From positions 2,701,643 through 2,735,843 of the forward strand of contig CP070716.1 of NCBI GenBank assembly GCA_020350425.1: a stretch of DNA of 34,201 bases, read 5' to 3'. Below the pieces are notes generated by a model that did no database searches, was not told the origin of the DNA, and worked only from the letters and a program-made list of their open reading frames with translations. Each line of letters starts with the position of its first letter. Positions within the stretch are counted from its first letter, which is position 1. The stretch is from Gemmatimonadota bacterium (lineage in GTDB: Bacteria > Gemmatimonadota > Gemmatimonadetes > Gemmatimonadales > GWC2-71-9). This document shows, piece after piece, positions 1 through 7,277 of the stretch. The position numbers and the translations under genes were made by a program.

Positions 1-523
1 GGAAGTAGGACTCCCCCGACAGGCTGCCGTAGAACTTCCTGCCGCGGTATCGCACCTCGGCCGACGTGCTGAACTGGACGTTCTTGTTGGCCTTGGCGTA
101 GGAGAACCCCAGATCCACGTAACCGCCGAGGCGGCTCCAAAACGTCGTCTTGATGCGCGTGATCCGCACGACCGGCAGGATATCGACGGTGTCGGACACG
201 GCGAGCGAGACCACCATCTTGCCATCCTCGCCCGACTCGTCGAGTGCCCCGAAATACTTGCGGCCCGACTCCAGCTCCACCTCGAAGTAGTTGCGGCTGG
301 TGAGGCGGGCGATCTTGTTCCACTCGACGTAGATCGTGCCCATGTCGTCGGTCTTGTACTCCAGCAGCCCGCGCTCGAGCTTCTTGACCTCGCCCGTGAT
401 GCGGTCGCCGTTCTTGAGGGTGACCACGTCGGTCTTTTGGGCGAGGAGCGGGACCGCGACGGCGGTGGCGAGCGCGCAGGCCAACAACCCCGCACGGGCG
501 TAGCCTCGGGCGCGATACGCCAT
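1..523 (-). CDS. DUF481-like envelope protein, N-terminal part (runs off window)
   Basis: This reading frame starts at an ATG at 523 and is still open at base 1, so only about 174 N-terminal residues are visible. Residues 1-29 look like a Sec signal peptide, with a hydrophobic Ala/Leu/Val core ending near AVPLLAQ. A beta-rich domain follows, beginning VVTLKNGDRITGEV, a motif common in small surface-domain proteins. From about residue 130 the pattern GGYVDLGFSYAKANKNVQFS resembles the start of a DUF481 (YdiY-like) outer-membrane barrel. The likely role is an exported outer-membrane protein of unknown function. It is divergent from the DUF4136 gene at 754. The family call is tentative because most of the barrel is outside the window. 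Confidence 0.7.
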   Translation of the reverse strand, partial: MAYRARGYARAGLLACALATAVAVPLLAQKTDVVTLKNGDRITGEVKKLERGLLEYKTDDMGTIYVEWNKIARLTSRNYFEVELESGRKYFGALDESGEDGKMVVSLAVSDTVDILPVVRITRIKTTFWSRLGGYVDLGFSYAKANKNVQFSTSAEVRYRGRKFYGSLSGESYF

Positions 524-705
524 GCGGTGACACGCGGGTTGCGGTACCGGCTGCGCCACTACTCGGATTCCTCCATCAATCGATCGGACCACGGCGGCGT
601 CGGGGTGCAGTGAAAATAGGCCCACGTCGCGGAGATGGTACTCCCGGGCCGGGGAAGCCCCCGATGGCCCCGCATCTACTCGTCGCGCAGCGGGGGACCC
701 TCCGC

Positions 706-711
706 TATACT
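706..711 (+). promoter_or_regulatory. Candidate -10 element upstream of the DUF4136 gene
   Basis: TATACT lies 48 bases upstream of the ATG at 754 and matches the sigma-70 -10 consensus at five of six positions. It stands out in an otherwise GC-rich stretch. No convincing -35 box is visible 16-18 bases upstream. The ribosome binding site AGAGGA at 743-748 is well placed for the start codon. Confidence 0.4.
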
Positions 712-753
712 TAGGGGTTAAATGGCGAACCATCACGCACGAAGAGGAATGAC

Positions 754-1320
754 ATGAGCACAGCAAGACACATCGCAACTGCGGGCCTGGCCCTCGCCGT
801 GGCCGGCTGCTCGGGGATGAAGATCCAGACCGACTACAACCCGGCAGCCGTACCGAGCATGCAGGCCTACCAGACCTACAGCTGGATTCCGGACACGGGC
901 CCCCGCGAGGACCCGGAGCTGAACAACCCGATCCTCATCAGCCGCATCGAGAGCGCGGTCGACGCGGCGCTCGCCGCCAAGGGCTACCAGAAGCAAGCGT
1001 CGGGCGGCGACTTCCAGGTCGGCTGGTTCGCCGACGTGGATCAGCGCACCGACTACACCACGGTCAACAGCTACTACGGCGGATACGGCTGGGGTGGCTG
1101 GTACGGCGGCGGCATGGGCATGGGGACCTCCCGCACCACAGCCCACAACTGGGAGGAAGGCACGCTGGTCCTCGTCATCGCCGACGGCAAGTCGAAGGAG
1201 CTCGTGTGGCACGGCTCCGCCACCGCCGAAGTCGGGCGGGAGGGCTCGCCCGAGCAGCGGCAGCAGAGAATCAACACCGCCGTCGAGAAGATCTTCGCGA
1301 ACTTCCCGCCGGGACAGTAG
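754..1320 (+). CDS. DUF4136 lipoprotein (copy 1)
   Basis: Predicted 188-residue lipoprotein of the DUF4136 family, whose function is unknown. A short signal peptide ends in the lipobox VAGC, so Cys19 should be lipidated. The mature start MKIQTDYNPAAVP and the TYSW motif are typical of the family, as is the C-terminal block EEGTLVLVIADGKSKELVW. A central Gly/Tyr/Trp-rich loop (about residues 109-125) interrupts the domain. The start is supported by AGAGGA six bases upstream. It is a close paralogue of the gene at 6703, sharing the start of the mature domain and the same end (NTAV..I/V...FPP). A strong GC hairpin follows, so it is probably transcribed alone. Confidence 0.88.
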   Translation: MSTARHIATAGLALAVAGCSGMKIQTDYNPAAVPSMQAYQTYSWIPDTGPREDPELNNPILISRIESAVDAALAAKGYQKQASGGDFQVGWFADVDQRTDYTTVNSYYGGYGWGGWYGGGMGMGTSRTTAHNWEEGTLVLVIADGKSKELVWHGSATAEVGREGSPEQRQQRINTAVEKIFANFPPGQ

Positions 1321-1344
1321 AGGCGGCCTCGCAGGAACCAAACC

Positions 1345-1374
1345 GGCCGCGCCCCCCCGAGCGGGGGCGCGGCC
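1345..1374 (+). terminator. GC-rich hairpin after DUF4136 copy 1
   Basis: GGCCGCGCCCCC at 1345-1356 pairs perfectly with GGGGGCGCGGCC at 1363-1374 across a short loop, 24 bases after the stop codon. There is no T-run after it, so it is a hairpin terminator only by position and stability. Confidence 0.5.
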
Positions 1375-1426
1375 GCCGTCTCCGTGGCCCGCCGGCCTGG
1401 CGTGAGCCAACACACAGGATTCCTTC

Positions 1427-2308
1427 ATGCGACGACACCGATCCCGATGGAGACCCGCGGCCTGGCCCGTGGCGCTGGCACTGCTCGGCGCCTGCGCCAG
1501 CTCACCGCGCCCGGTGCCACCCGTTTCTCCAGAGCCTACCGCGATGCACCACACGGGCAAGTTCGTGTGGTACGACCTCCTCGCGCACGACGTGGAGGGG
1601 GCGAAGCGGTTCTACGGCGAGCTGTTCGGGTGGCAGTTCACGACCGACCCCGAGGGGGACAGCCTCTACACGGTGATCCTGCGCGACGGCCGGCCGGTGG
1701 CGGGCATCGCGCACGTGGAGCGCCCGGAGCTGTCGCAGTGGCTGAGCTGGCTCTCGGTGGACGACGTCGACCGGGCCGTCCAGTACGTGCGGGACCGCGG
1801 CGGTGCGGTGCACCGCGACGCGCGCGATCTGCCCGATCGGGGGCGATACGCTATCGTGAGCGATCCGCAGGGGGCGCCATTCGTCCTGGTGCGTTCGTCC
1901 ACGGGCGACCCGGCCGATGGCGAGCCGGCTTTCAACAGCTGGCTCTGGACGGAGCTTTGGACCCACGATACCGAGGCCGCCATGGCCTTCTACGAGGGGC
2001 TGGTCGCCTACCGGCGCGAGGCCTTCGACGCCGGCTTGAACCGGGAATACCACGTGATGTGGGTAGGTGACCGCCCGCGCGCCGGCGTCGGACGGCTCCA
2101 GCTGGAGGGGGTTCAGCCCAACTGGCTTCCCTACATCCGCGTGGACGACCCCGCGGCGACCGTGGCGCGCGTCGAGGCGCTCGGGGGGCGGGTCATCATC
2201 GCGCCCAGCGAGGACGCGCGGGGGGGAAGCCTGGCCGTGATCCTGGATCCGTCGGGTGGGGCCGTGGCCCTGCAGCGATGGCCGCTCGATGAGGGGGGGC
2301 AACGATGA
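1427..2308 (+). CDS. Lipoprotein with two VOC (glyoxalase-like) domains
   Basis: A 293-residue protein with two tandem vicinal-oxygen-chelate domains, about residues 44-157 and 170-287. Typical VOC signatures are VWYDLLAHDVEGAKRFYGELFGW in the first half (quoted here only as the VW..LL..D...A..FY.ELFGW pattern), DVDRAVQYVRDRGG, and DPQGAPFVLV / DPSGGAVALQ at the ends of the two halves. Unlike most members it begins with a basic, hydrophobic signal and a lipobox ending in Cys23 (LLGAC), which predicts export and lipid anchoring. The ATG at 1427 has AGGAT about eight bases upstream. An internal ATG at 1544 would give a cytosolic protein but lacks a ribosome site. Catalytic specificity cannot be read from sequence. 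It overlaps the next gene by ATGA. Confidence 0.85.
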   Translation: MRRHRSRWRPAAWPVALALLGACASSPRPVPPVSPEPTAMHHTGKFVWYDLLAHDVEGAKRFYGELFGWQFTTDPEGDSLYTVILRDGRPVAGIAHVERPELSQWLSWLSVDDVDRAVQYVRDRGGAVHRDARDLPDRGRYAIVSDPQGAPFVLVRSSTGDPADGEPAFNSWLWTELWTHDTEAAMAFYEGLVAYRREAFDAGLNREYHVMWVGDRPRAGVGRLQLEGVQPNWLPYIRVDDPAATVARVEALGGRVIIAPSEDARGGSLAVILDPSGGAVALQRWPLDEGGQR

Positions 2309-2595
2309 AGCCGGTACGATTCACGCTCCTGCTCGCGGCGGCCCTGCTCGGTCTCGCGGGCCTCGGATGCGGAGGCGCGGGCAACGTGTATGTGGGGGTC
2401 GGCGTGGTCGGCCCGTACTGGGGATACCCGTATCCCCCCAGGCCGTACCCGGGTGTGTACGGTCGGCCACCCTACTATAGAGAGGACGCTTCGCTCGATA
2501 CCGGCGCGCGAACGCCCCGGATCGAGCAGCGGGCCGACGGGCCCACCGCGCACGCGGACCCGGGCAGCGTCGCCGACTCCACTCAGCAGGAGTAG
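2305..2595 (+). CDS. Small Tyr/Pro/Gly-rich lipoprotein, unknown function
   Basis: A 96-residue protein whose ATG overlaps the stop of the VOC lipoprotein by four bases (ATGA), so the two are translationally coupled. Residues 1-22 form a hydrophobic signal ending in a lipobox-like LAGLGC. The mature part starts with a Val/Gly strand and a Tyr/Pro-rich stretch (WGYPYPPRPYPGVYGRPPYY), then a polar tail to the end. The composition suggests a short surface-exposed, unstructured lipoprotein. I do not recognise a family. Confidence 0.72.
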   Translation: MKPVRFTLLLAAALLGLAGLGCGGAGNVYVGVGVVGPYWGYPYPPRPYPGVYGRPPYYREDASLDTGARTPRIEQRADGPTAHADPGSVADSTQQE

Positions 2596-2770
2596 CCCGC
2601 TCCGGTGGGGGCCGCGCAACACCCAGCGGGGCTCATACGTAGTCACGGCGAGGGGCGGACGGCGCTGGCGCCCAACGCCCCCGCAGGGAAACTTTCGTGG
2701 CGACCGGCCGTAGGGTGGGCCGACACAACAGAATCGGCAGCAACGGACACGTGACCTGGGAGGATACCGG

Positions 2771-3409
2771 ATGCGAGCCCTGCGGATCACCGCTGCGCTC
2801 CTGATTCTCGCCGCCGTGGCGGCGACGCCCGCGGCAGCTCAGGAGATGATGGCCCTGGGCCTCAAGGGCGGCTTCAACCGTGCCACAGTCAGTGCGACCA
2901 TCGACGGCACCGCGCAGAACACCGGCACGCGCAATGGTGGCCACATCGGGGTGTCCGCCAACGTGGCGCTCAGCCCCATGTGGCAGCTCCAGATGGACGT
3001 GCTCTACGTGGGGAAGGGCTTCAACGCGAGCGACGAGGTCGATGCGAGGCTGTCCGTCAACTACGTGGAGTTCCCGGTCCTGCTCGTCGCGATGCTTCCG
3101 CCCGCCGGGCCGCGCTTGCTCTCGGCCCGAGTGTTCGCGGGGCCTTCGTTCTCGTGGCGGGTGACCTGCAGCATCCAGGAGGCGACGTCCGACGCCTCCA
3201 ACTTCCAGGATTGCGATCGAGACGCCGCGAAGGTGCTGGACATCGGCGTCATGGTGGGCGGCGGGCTCAAGATCGGCCGGGGGTACGGCGGGCTCACGTT
3301 CGACGTGGCCTACGACTACGGCTTCACCAACATCAGCACGGGCGCGGGCGGCAACGTCAAGAACCGCAACTTGCTGTTCACAGCGGGCATACTCGTCCCG
3401 TTCAAGTAG
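2771..3409 (+). CDS. Outer-membrane beta-barrel protein (PorT/OMP_b-brl type)
   Basis: A 212-residue protein with a clear Sec signal peptide (cleavage expected after the TPAAAQ region, about residue 23). The mature part alternates hydrophobic and polar residues in Gly/aromatic-rich strands, starting ALGLKGGFNRATVS and ending with the strand LLFTAGILVPFK, typical of eight-stranded barrels of the OMP_b-brl_2 family. Two Cys in the middle (TCSIQEA.... QDC) could form a disulfide in an extracellular loop. GGGAGGA sits just upstream of the ATG. A terminator-like hairpin follows. The role in the envelope is unknown. Confidence 0.85.
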   Translation: MRALRITAALLILAAVAATPAAAQEMMALGLKGGFNRATVSATIDGTAQNTGTRNGGHIGVSANVALSPMWQLQMDVLYVGKGFNASDEVDARLSVNYVEFPVLLVAMLPPAGPRLLSARVFAGPSFSWRVTCSIQEATSDASNFQDCDRDAAKVLDIGVMVGGGLKIGRGYGGLTFDVAYDYGFTNISTGAGGNVKNRNLLFTAGILVPFK

Positions 3410-3438
3410 GGGGCAGCGCACCGCAGCCGGCACGTCGA

Positions 3439-3472
3439 GCGGGCCGGATCACCGCCGCGTGGTCCGGCCCGC
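3439..3472 (+). terminator. Hairpin after the beta-barrel gene
   Basis: A 14-bp stem (GCGGGCCGGATCAC at 3439-3452 with GTGGTCCGGCCCGC at 3459-3472, one G:U pair) with a six-base loop lies 30 bases after the stop codon. No strong T-run follows. Confidence 0.55.
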
Positions 3473-3559
3473 TTCGCTGCCTCCAGCCTCCGACTGGCCA
3501 GCTCCTCGGGTCGCAGCGTACGTTTAGGCGCACGACTTCACTCGGAGCCGAACCCCGCC

Positions 3560-4414
3560 ATGGCCGATCCGAACCCCAAGCCCACGGACCAGGAGCTCGA
3601 CGTCTTCGGGTTGACCCACCGTGGCAAGGTCAGAAAGGAAAACCAGGATCATTTCCTGATCTGCACGCTGCACAAGCAGATGCGGATCCACGGCACCAGC
3701 CTGCCCCATCCGGAGCACCTCGCCGCCCCGAGCGAGCGTCTTGCCTTCCTCGCCGTGGTGGCCGACGGCGTCGGTGGCCATCTCGGGGGCGAGGAGGCCA
3801 GCCGGCTCACGCTCGAGGCGGTGGCGGGCTATCTCACGAACAGCATGCACTGCTACTACACGCACGATCCGGAGCAGGAAAGCGAGTTCCTGGAGCAGTT
3901 GCAGTCGAGCGTGCTGGAAAGCCATCAAAAGGTCACGGCCGAGGCAGAGGCCGACCCGGCACGCAAGGGGATGGCGAGCACCCTCACCCTCGCCATCGCC
4001 GTATGGCCCTGGGCGTACGTCGTGCACGTCGGGGACAGCCGCTGCTACCAGCTGCGTGAAGGGGGGCTGATCCAGATCACACGGGACCAGACGGTCGGGC
4101 AGGCGCTGTACGACGAGGGATTGCTCGACACCGCCGAGGCGATGGAATCCAAGTGGAGTCACGTGCTGGCCAGCGCCATCGGTGGGCCCGAAGCCAACCC
4201 GGTCACGTCGCGGGTGGCCTTGCACCGCGACGACGTACTCCTGCTCTGCAGCGACGGCCTCAGCGGCTACGTCTCGGACGAGCAGATCCGCGAGCGCCTC
4301 CTCACCATGAAGTCCGCGAAGCAGGCCTGTCATGCCCTGGTGGAGGATGCCCTGGAGGGCGGGGGCGGCGACAACGTCACGGTGGTGGTGGGCCGGGCAC
4401 CCTCTCGCCGCTGA
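3560..4414 (+). CDS. PP2C-family Ser/Thr protein phosphatase
   Basis: A 284-residue cytosolic metal-dependent phosphatase of the Stp/PrpC type. The PP2C motifs appear in order: RGKVRKENQD near the N-terminus, VVADGVGGHLGGEEAS with the metal-binding Asp, GMASTL, HVGDSRCY, LLLCSDGLSGYVSD with the second Asp, and GGGDNVTVVV with the third Asp-Asn. All metal ligands expected for activity are present. It has no membrane segment. The natural partner is a Hanks-type kinase, and one lies 2.9 kb downstream at 7278, so a kinase/phosphatase pair is plausible. A TACGTT -10-like element sits at 3519-3524; the ribosome site is weak. The HdeD-like gene follows 31 bases later. Confidence 0.93.
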   Translation: MADPNPKPTDQELDVFGLTHRGKVRKENQDHFLICTLHKQMRIHGTSLPHPEHLAAPSERLAFLAVVADGVGGHLGGEEASRLTLEAVAGYLTNSMHCYYTHDPEQESEFLEQLQSSVLESHQKVTAEAEADPARKGMASTLTLAIAVWPWAYVVHVGDSRCYQLREGGLIQITRDQTVGQALYDEGLLDTAEAMESKWSHVLASAIGGPEANPVTSRVALHRDDVLLLCSDGLSGYVSDEQIRERLLTMKSAKQACHALVEDALEGGGGDNVTVVVGRAPSRR

Positions 4415-4445
4415 CCGAGCACCTTTCGAGAAGGAGAAGCGCGTC

Positions 4446-4997
4446 ATGACCTCTCCCGCGCAGCAACTGAAGCGAACGGGTGGGCTCGCCCAGGTGCTCG
4501 GCATCGTGTTGGTGGTGCTGGGCGTGCTGGCGCTGGGCGCCCCGTTGATCACCGGCCTCGCCGTGGCCTACACCGTCGGCTTCCTCATCATCGTCTCCGG
4601 CGTGGGGCAGACTTTCTACGCGTTCCAGGCAGAGTCGTGGCAGGACGGGATCCTCAAGTTCCTCCTCGGAGCGCTGGGCGTCGTCGCCGGTGTGCTCGTG
4701 GTGGCCCACCCCTTGTTCAGCCTCGGTTGGCTCACCCTGGTGCTGGCGGCCTACTTCTTCATTGACGGCATCTTCGGCGTCATCCTCGCCCTCCAGGTAA
4801 GGCCGGAGCGGGGCTGGGGATGGCTGCTGTTCTCCGGCGTCGTCGCGGTTCTGGCTGGCATCCTCATCTGGCGGCAGTGGCCGGTCTCAGGAGCGTGGCT
4901 CGTGGGCATCCTGGTCGGCATCAAGCTCATCTTCGCCGGGTGGGCGATGATCGCGACGGGTTCGGTCGGGCACCGGCTCGGAAGGGCGATGGAGTAG
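4446..4997 (+). CDS. HdeD/DUF308-family integral membrane protein
   Basis: A 183-residue very hydrophobic protein with about six transmembrane helices and little else, matching the HdeD (DUF308) family, known in enteric bacteria for acid resistance. Repeated Gly-rich helices such as LGIVLVVLGVLALGAPLI and LVGILVGIKLIFAGW are characteristic. The ATG at 4446 is chosen over upstream in-frame starts because GAAGGAGAAG lies a suitable distance upstream and because upstream residues would overlap the phosphatase gene. It is 31 bases after the phosphatase, probably in the same transcript. Any acid-stress role here is an extrapolation from the family. Confidence 0.85.
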   Translation: MTSPAQQLKRTGGLAQVLGIVLVVLGVLALGAPLITGLAVAYTVGFLIIVSGVGQTFYAFQAESWQDGILKFLLGALGVVAGVLVVAHPLFSLGWLTLVLAAYFFIDGIFGVILALQVRPERGWGWLLFSGVVAVLAGILIWRQWPVSGAWLVGILVGIKLIFAGWAMIATGSVGHRLGRAME

Positions 4998-5002
4998 CAC
5001 AC

Positions 5003-5038
5003 CGGCGGGCGCGCCCGGCGAAGGCGCTCGGCCCGCCG
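5003..5038 (+). terminator. Hairpin after the HdeD-like gene
   Basis: CGGCGGGC at 5003-5010 pairs with GCCCGCCG at 5031-5038, and an inner stem GCGCC/GGCGC (5011-5015, 5023-5027) extends it. It begins five bases after the stop codon. No T-run. The rest of the gap to 5256 shows nothing else I can support. Confidence 0.5.
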
Positions 5039-5256
5039 CTCTCCCCACCACGCCAGCGGCGCAACCGAAACCGTCGCGCCGCGTCGGCCGCGCCACGGAA
5101 CCCGCGCCACGCATTCGGGTAGGGGTTGGAGATCGTGCCCTCCCGTGCGATCTTTCGCGGCTCGAAAATCGGGAACTTGGAGCGACCCGGGGCGCGCCCG
5201 GCGCTCACCGCAAGCAGATACATGCTGTGCGCAATGAAACGAGTGGAGGAGATGCA

Positions 5257-5949
5257 ATGATCAGGAAGTGGTTCGCAACAACCCCGGGATGGGCCCGGGC
5301 ACAGCTGCTGGGGGCCCTGGCGGGCCTCGGGCTGGTGCTCGCCGCATGCTACCCCGGCGAAATCACCAACGTGGCGCAGACCGATCTCGTCGTGACCGTG
5401 CACGACTCGTCGGCCAACTTCGGGGCGATCGGCACGTACGCGCGACCCGACTCGGTGGTCCAGCTGCTCAAGGACTCCGCCGGCTCCGTCGACCTGACCG
5501 ACGAGTTCGACAGCCTCATCATCGCGCTCGTGGACACCAACATGGCGAGGCGTGGCTACACCTTGGAGACCGACCCCGAGACGAATGGGGCCGACGTCAT
5601 CCTGTTCCTCGCGAAGATCGGCCTGGAGAACAGTTACTACGTGTACTACCCCGGCTGGTGCAGCGGCTGGGGCTGGTGGGGCGGCTGGGGATACCCCGGC
5701 TGGGGCGGCGGCTGCTGGGGCTGGTACTACCCCGGCTGGGTCGGCAGCGGGACCTACGAAGTGGGGACCGTCATCATGGCCATGATGGACCCCGAGAAGC
5801 TCGAGACGGTGGGTGACAGCGTGCGGGCCGCGATGATCTGGACCGGCGCCTTGAGCGGCATCCTGGCGGGCGGCGCCACCGAGAACCGCGTCGCCAGCGG
5901 CGTCAACCAGGCCTTCACTCAGTCGCCGTATTTGCGCGCGACGCCATAA
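5257..5949 (+). CDS. DUF4136-like lipoprotein with Gly/Trp/Tyr-rich insert
   Basis: A 230-residue predicted lipoprotein (Cys31 in LVLAAC). The N-terminal and C-terminal parts are distant from but organised like the DUF4136 proteins at 754 and 6703: a strand with FGAIGTYARPD, a helix DEFDSLIIALVDTNMARRGY, then TYEVGTVIMAMMDPEK and a W-G-A strand. Residues about 125-165 are extraordinarily rich in Gly, Trp, Tyr and Pro, with three YYPGW/GYPGW units. The start at 5257 is preferred over a GTG at 5227 because GGAGGAGA ends four bases before it. It is followed after 13 bases by a beta-barrel gene, so the two are probably co-expressed. Confidence 0.8.
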   Translation: MIRKWFATTPGWARAQLLGALAGLGLVLAACYPGEITNVAQTDLVVTVHDSSANFGAIGTYARPDSVVQLLKDSAGSVDLTDEFDSLIIALVDTNMARRGYTLETDPETNGADVILFLAKIGLENSYYVYYPGWCSGWGWWGGWGYPGWGGGCWGWYYPGWVGSGTYEVGTVIMAMMDPEKLETVGDSVRAAMIWTGALSGILAGGATENRVASGVNQAFTQSPYLRATP

Positions 5950-5962
5950 CGAGGAGCGAGCG

Positions 5963-6574
5963 ATGAAGAACTTCATGAGAGTATTCGCGATCGCGCTGCT
6001 CCTCGCCGGTGTGGGCAGCGCCAAGGCCCAGGCGCAAGAGGGCAACTGGTTCTGGGGCCTGCAGTACATGGTGACGACCGGTATGTCGGACACCAAGGAG
6101 TTCGTGAGCGGCGGGATCAGCTTCCGCAACTTCGCGATCGAGGGCCGGTACGCAACGAGCAGGAACCTCACGCTGGGCATGTACTTTGCCTGGAACGTGT
6201 TCAACCACGAGACCGACTCGACGATCACGAACTTCGGTGGCACCGGTGCCGACGTCTCGGGCTTCCAGCATCGCTACGTCAACGCGTTCCCCATCCTGGC
6301 CACGGCCCACTACTACTTCGGGCGGCCCGGAGGCGTCAGGGCGTACGCCGGCGGGGGCGTGGGCACGTACTACATCGAGAACCGCCTCGACATCGGGCGC
6401 TCGGCCCTGGTGTCCGACAACTGGCACCTCGGCCTCGCGCCGGAGGTGGGCGTGATCATCCCGGTCGACTGGAACGTGCGGGCCTATCTCAACGTGAAGT
6501 ACAACTGGGCCCTCAAGGCAGGCGGCGTCGAGCACACGTTCTTCGGGTTCGGCCTCGGCTTCGCCTGGATGTAG
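5963..6574 (+). CDS. Outer-membrane beta-barrel protein
   Basis: A 203-residue secreted protein with a Sec signal (cleavage near AKAQAQ, about residue 25). The mature sequence shows paired amphipathic strands rich in Tyr, Trp and Gly, for example NLTLGMYFAWNVF, ILATAHYYFGRPGGVRAYAG and VRAYLNVKYNWALKAGG, and ends in the strand HTFFGFGLGFAWM with a terminal aromatic-Met, as small OmpA/OmpW-like barrels do. GAGGAG precedes the ATG by six bases. It lies 13 bases after the DUF4136-like gene. The strand pattern is clear but the specific barrel family is not. Confidence 0.82.
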   Translation: MKNFMRVFAIALLLAGVGSAKAQAQEGNWFWGLQYMVTTGMSDTKEFVSGGISFRNFAIEGRYATSRNLTLGMYFAWNVFNHETDSTITNFGGTGADVSGFQHRYVNAFPILATAHYYFGRPGGVRAYAGGGVGTYYIENRLDIGRSALVSDNWHLGLAPEVGVIIPVDWNVRAYLNVKYNWALKAGGVEHTFFGFGLGFAWM

Positions 6575-6618
6575 GCGGGGCAACCGAGCACAACGTAGGC
6601 ATTAATGAAGTACCTGAG

Positions 6619-6650
6619 GCGGGAGGCGCGGCGGTGGCCGTGCCTCCCGC
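6619..6650 (+). terminator. Hairpin after the second beta-barrel gene
   Basis: A 14-bp stem with one G:U pair (6619-6632 with 6637-6650) and a four-base loop, 44 bases after the stop codon. It separates the 5257-6574 pair from the next DUF4136 gene. Confidence 0.55.
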
Positions 6651-6702
6651 CGTCCGTTACGTTTGCGCATTGCGCAACAGCTTTCGCCAAAGGAGTGTCG
6701 AC

Positions 6703-7254
6703 GTGAGGAGCGTATTCCCGATGGCGCTGGCGGCAGCGGCTCTGACGCTCGGAGCCTGCTCCGGCATCAAGGTGCAGACAGACTACGATCCGGCCGCGGT
6801 GCCCTCGTTCCAGCGATACAAGACCTACGCCTGGCTCCCCGATCCGACGGGCGGCGACCGGCGCGTGCAGAATGAGATCCTCGCGGCCCGCGTCAGGGGC
6901 GCCGTCGACGCCGAGCTGGCCAGCAAGGGCTACACCCAGGCGACGACCGGCACACCCGATTTCATGATCGGATGGTTCGTGTCGCTCGACGGTCGGATGA
7001 ACGTCAGCCAGCTGAACACCTACTACGGCTACGGGTGGGGCCCCTGGTACGGAGCGGCGTACGGACAGACCTACGCGCGGTACTACGAGGAGGGTACTCT
7101 GGTCCTCGACGTCGTGGACGTGCGCTCCAACCAGCTCGCCTGGCGGGGGTCGGCGCAGACGGAGGTCGACCGCACGCGCCCCCAGGCTGAGCGCGAGCAG
7201 CTGGTGAACACCGCGGTGAAGCGGGTGCTGGAGCGTTTCCCGCCACAATACTGA
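6703..7254 (+). CDS. DUF4136 lipoprotein (copy 2)
   Basis: A 183-residue lipoprotein with lipobox LGAC (Cys19), closely related to the protein at 754: both mature proteins begin CSG(I/M)K(V/I)QTDY(D/N)PAAVP and carry the TYAW/TYSW motif, a short Gly/Tyr/Trp loop and the C-terminal EEGTLVLDV block. I choose the GTG at 6703 because AAGGAG ends eight bases upstream and because the residues before it do not look like a signal. A TACGTT -10-like element is at 6658-6663. It probably shares a transcript with the kinase gene that begins 23 bases later. Function of the family is unknown. Confidence 0.86.
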   Translation: MRSVFPMALAAAALTLGACSGIKVQTDYDPAAVPSFQRYKTYAWLPDPTGGDRRVQNEILAARVRGAVDAELASKGYTQATTGTPDFMIGWFVSLDGRMNVSQLNTYYGYGWGPWYGAAYGQTYARYYEEGTLVLDVVDVRSNQLAWRGSAQTEVDRTRPQAEREQLVNTAVKRVLERFPPQY

Positions 7255-7277
7255 GCCACGCCCAGCGAACACGCCCC

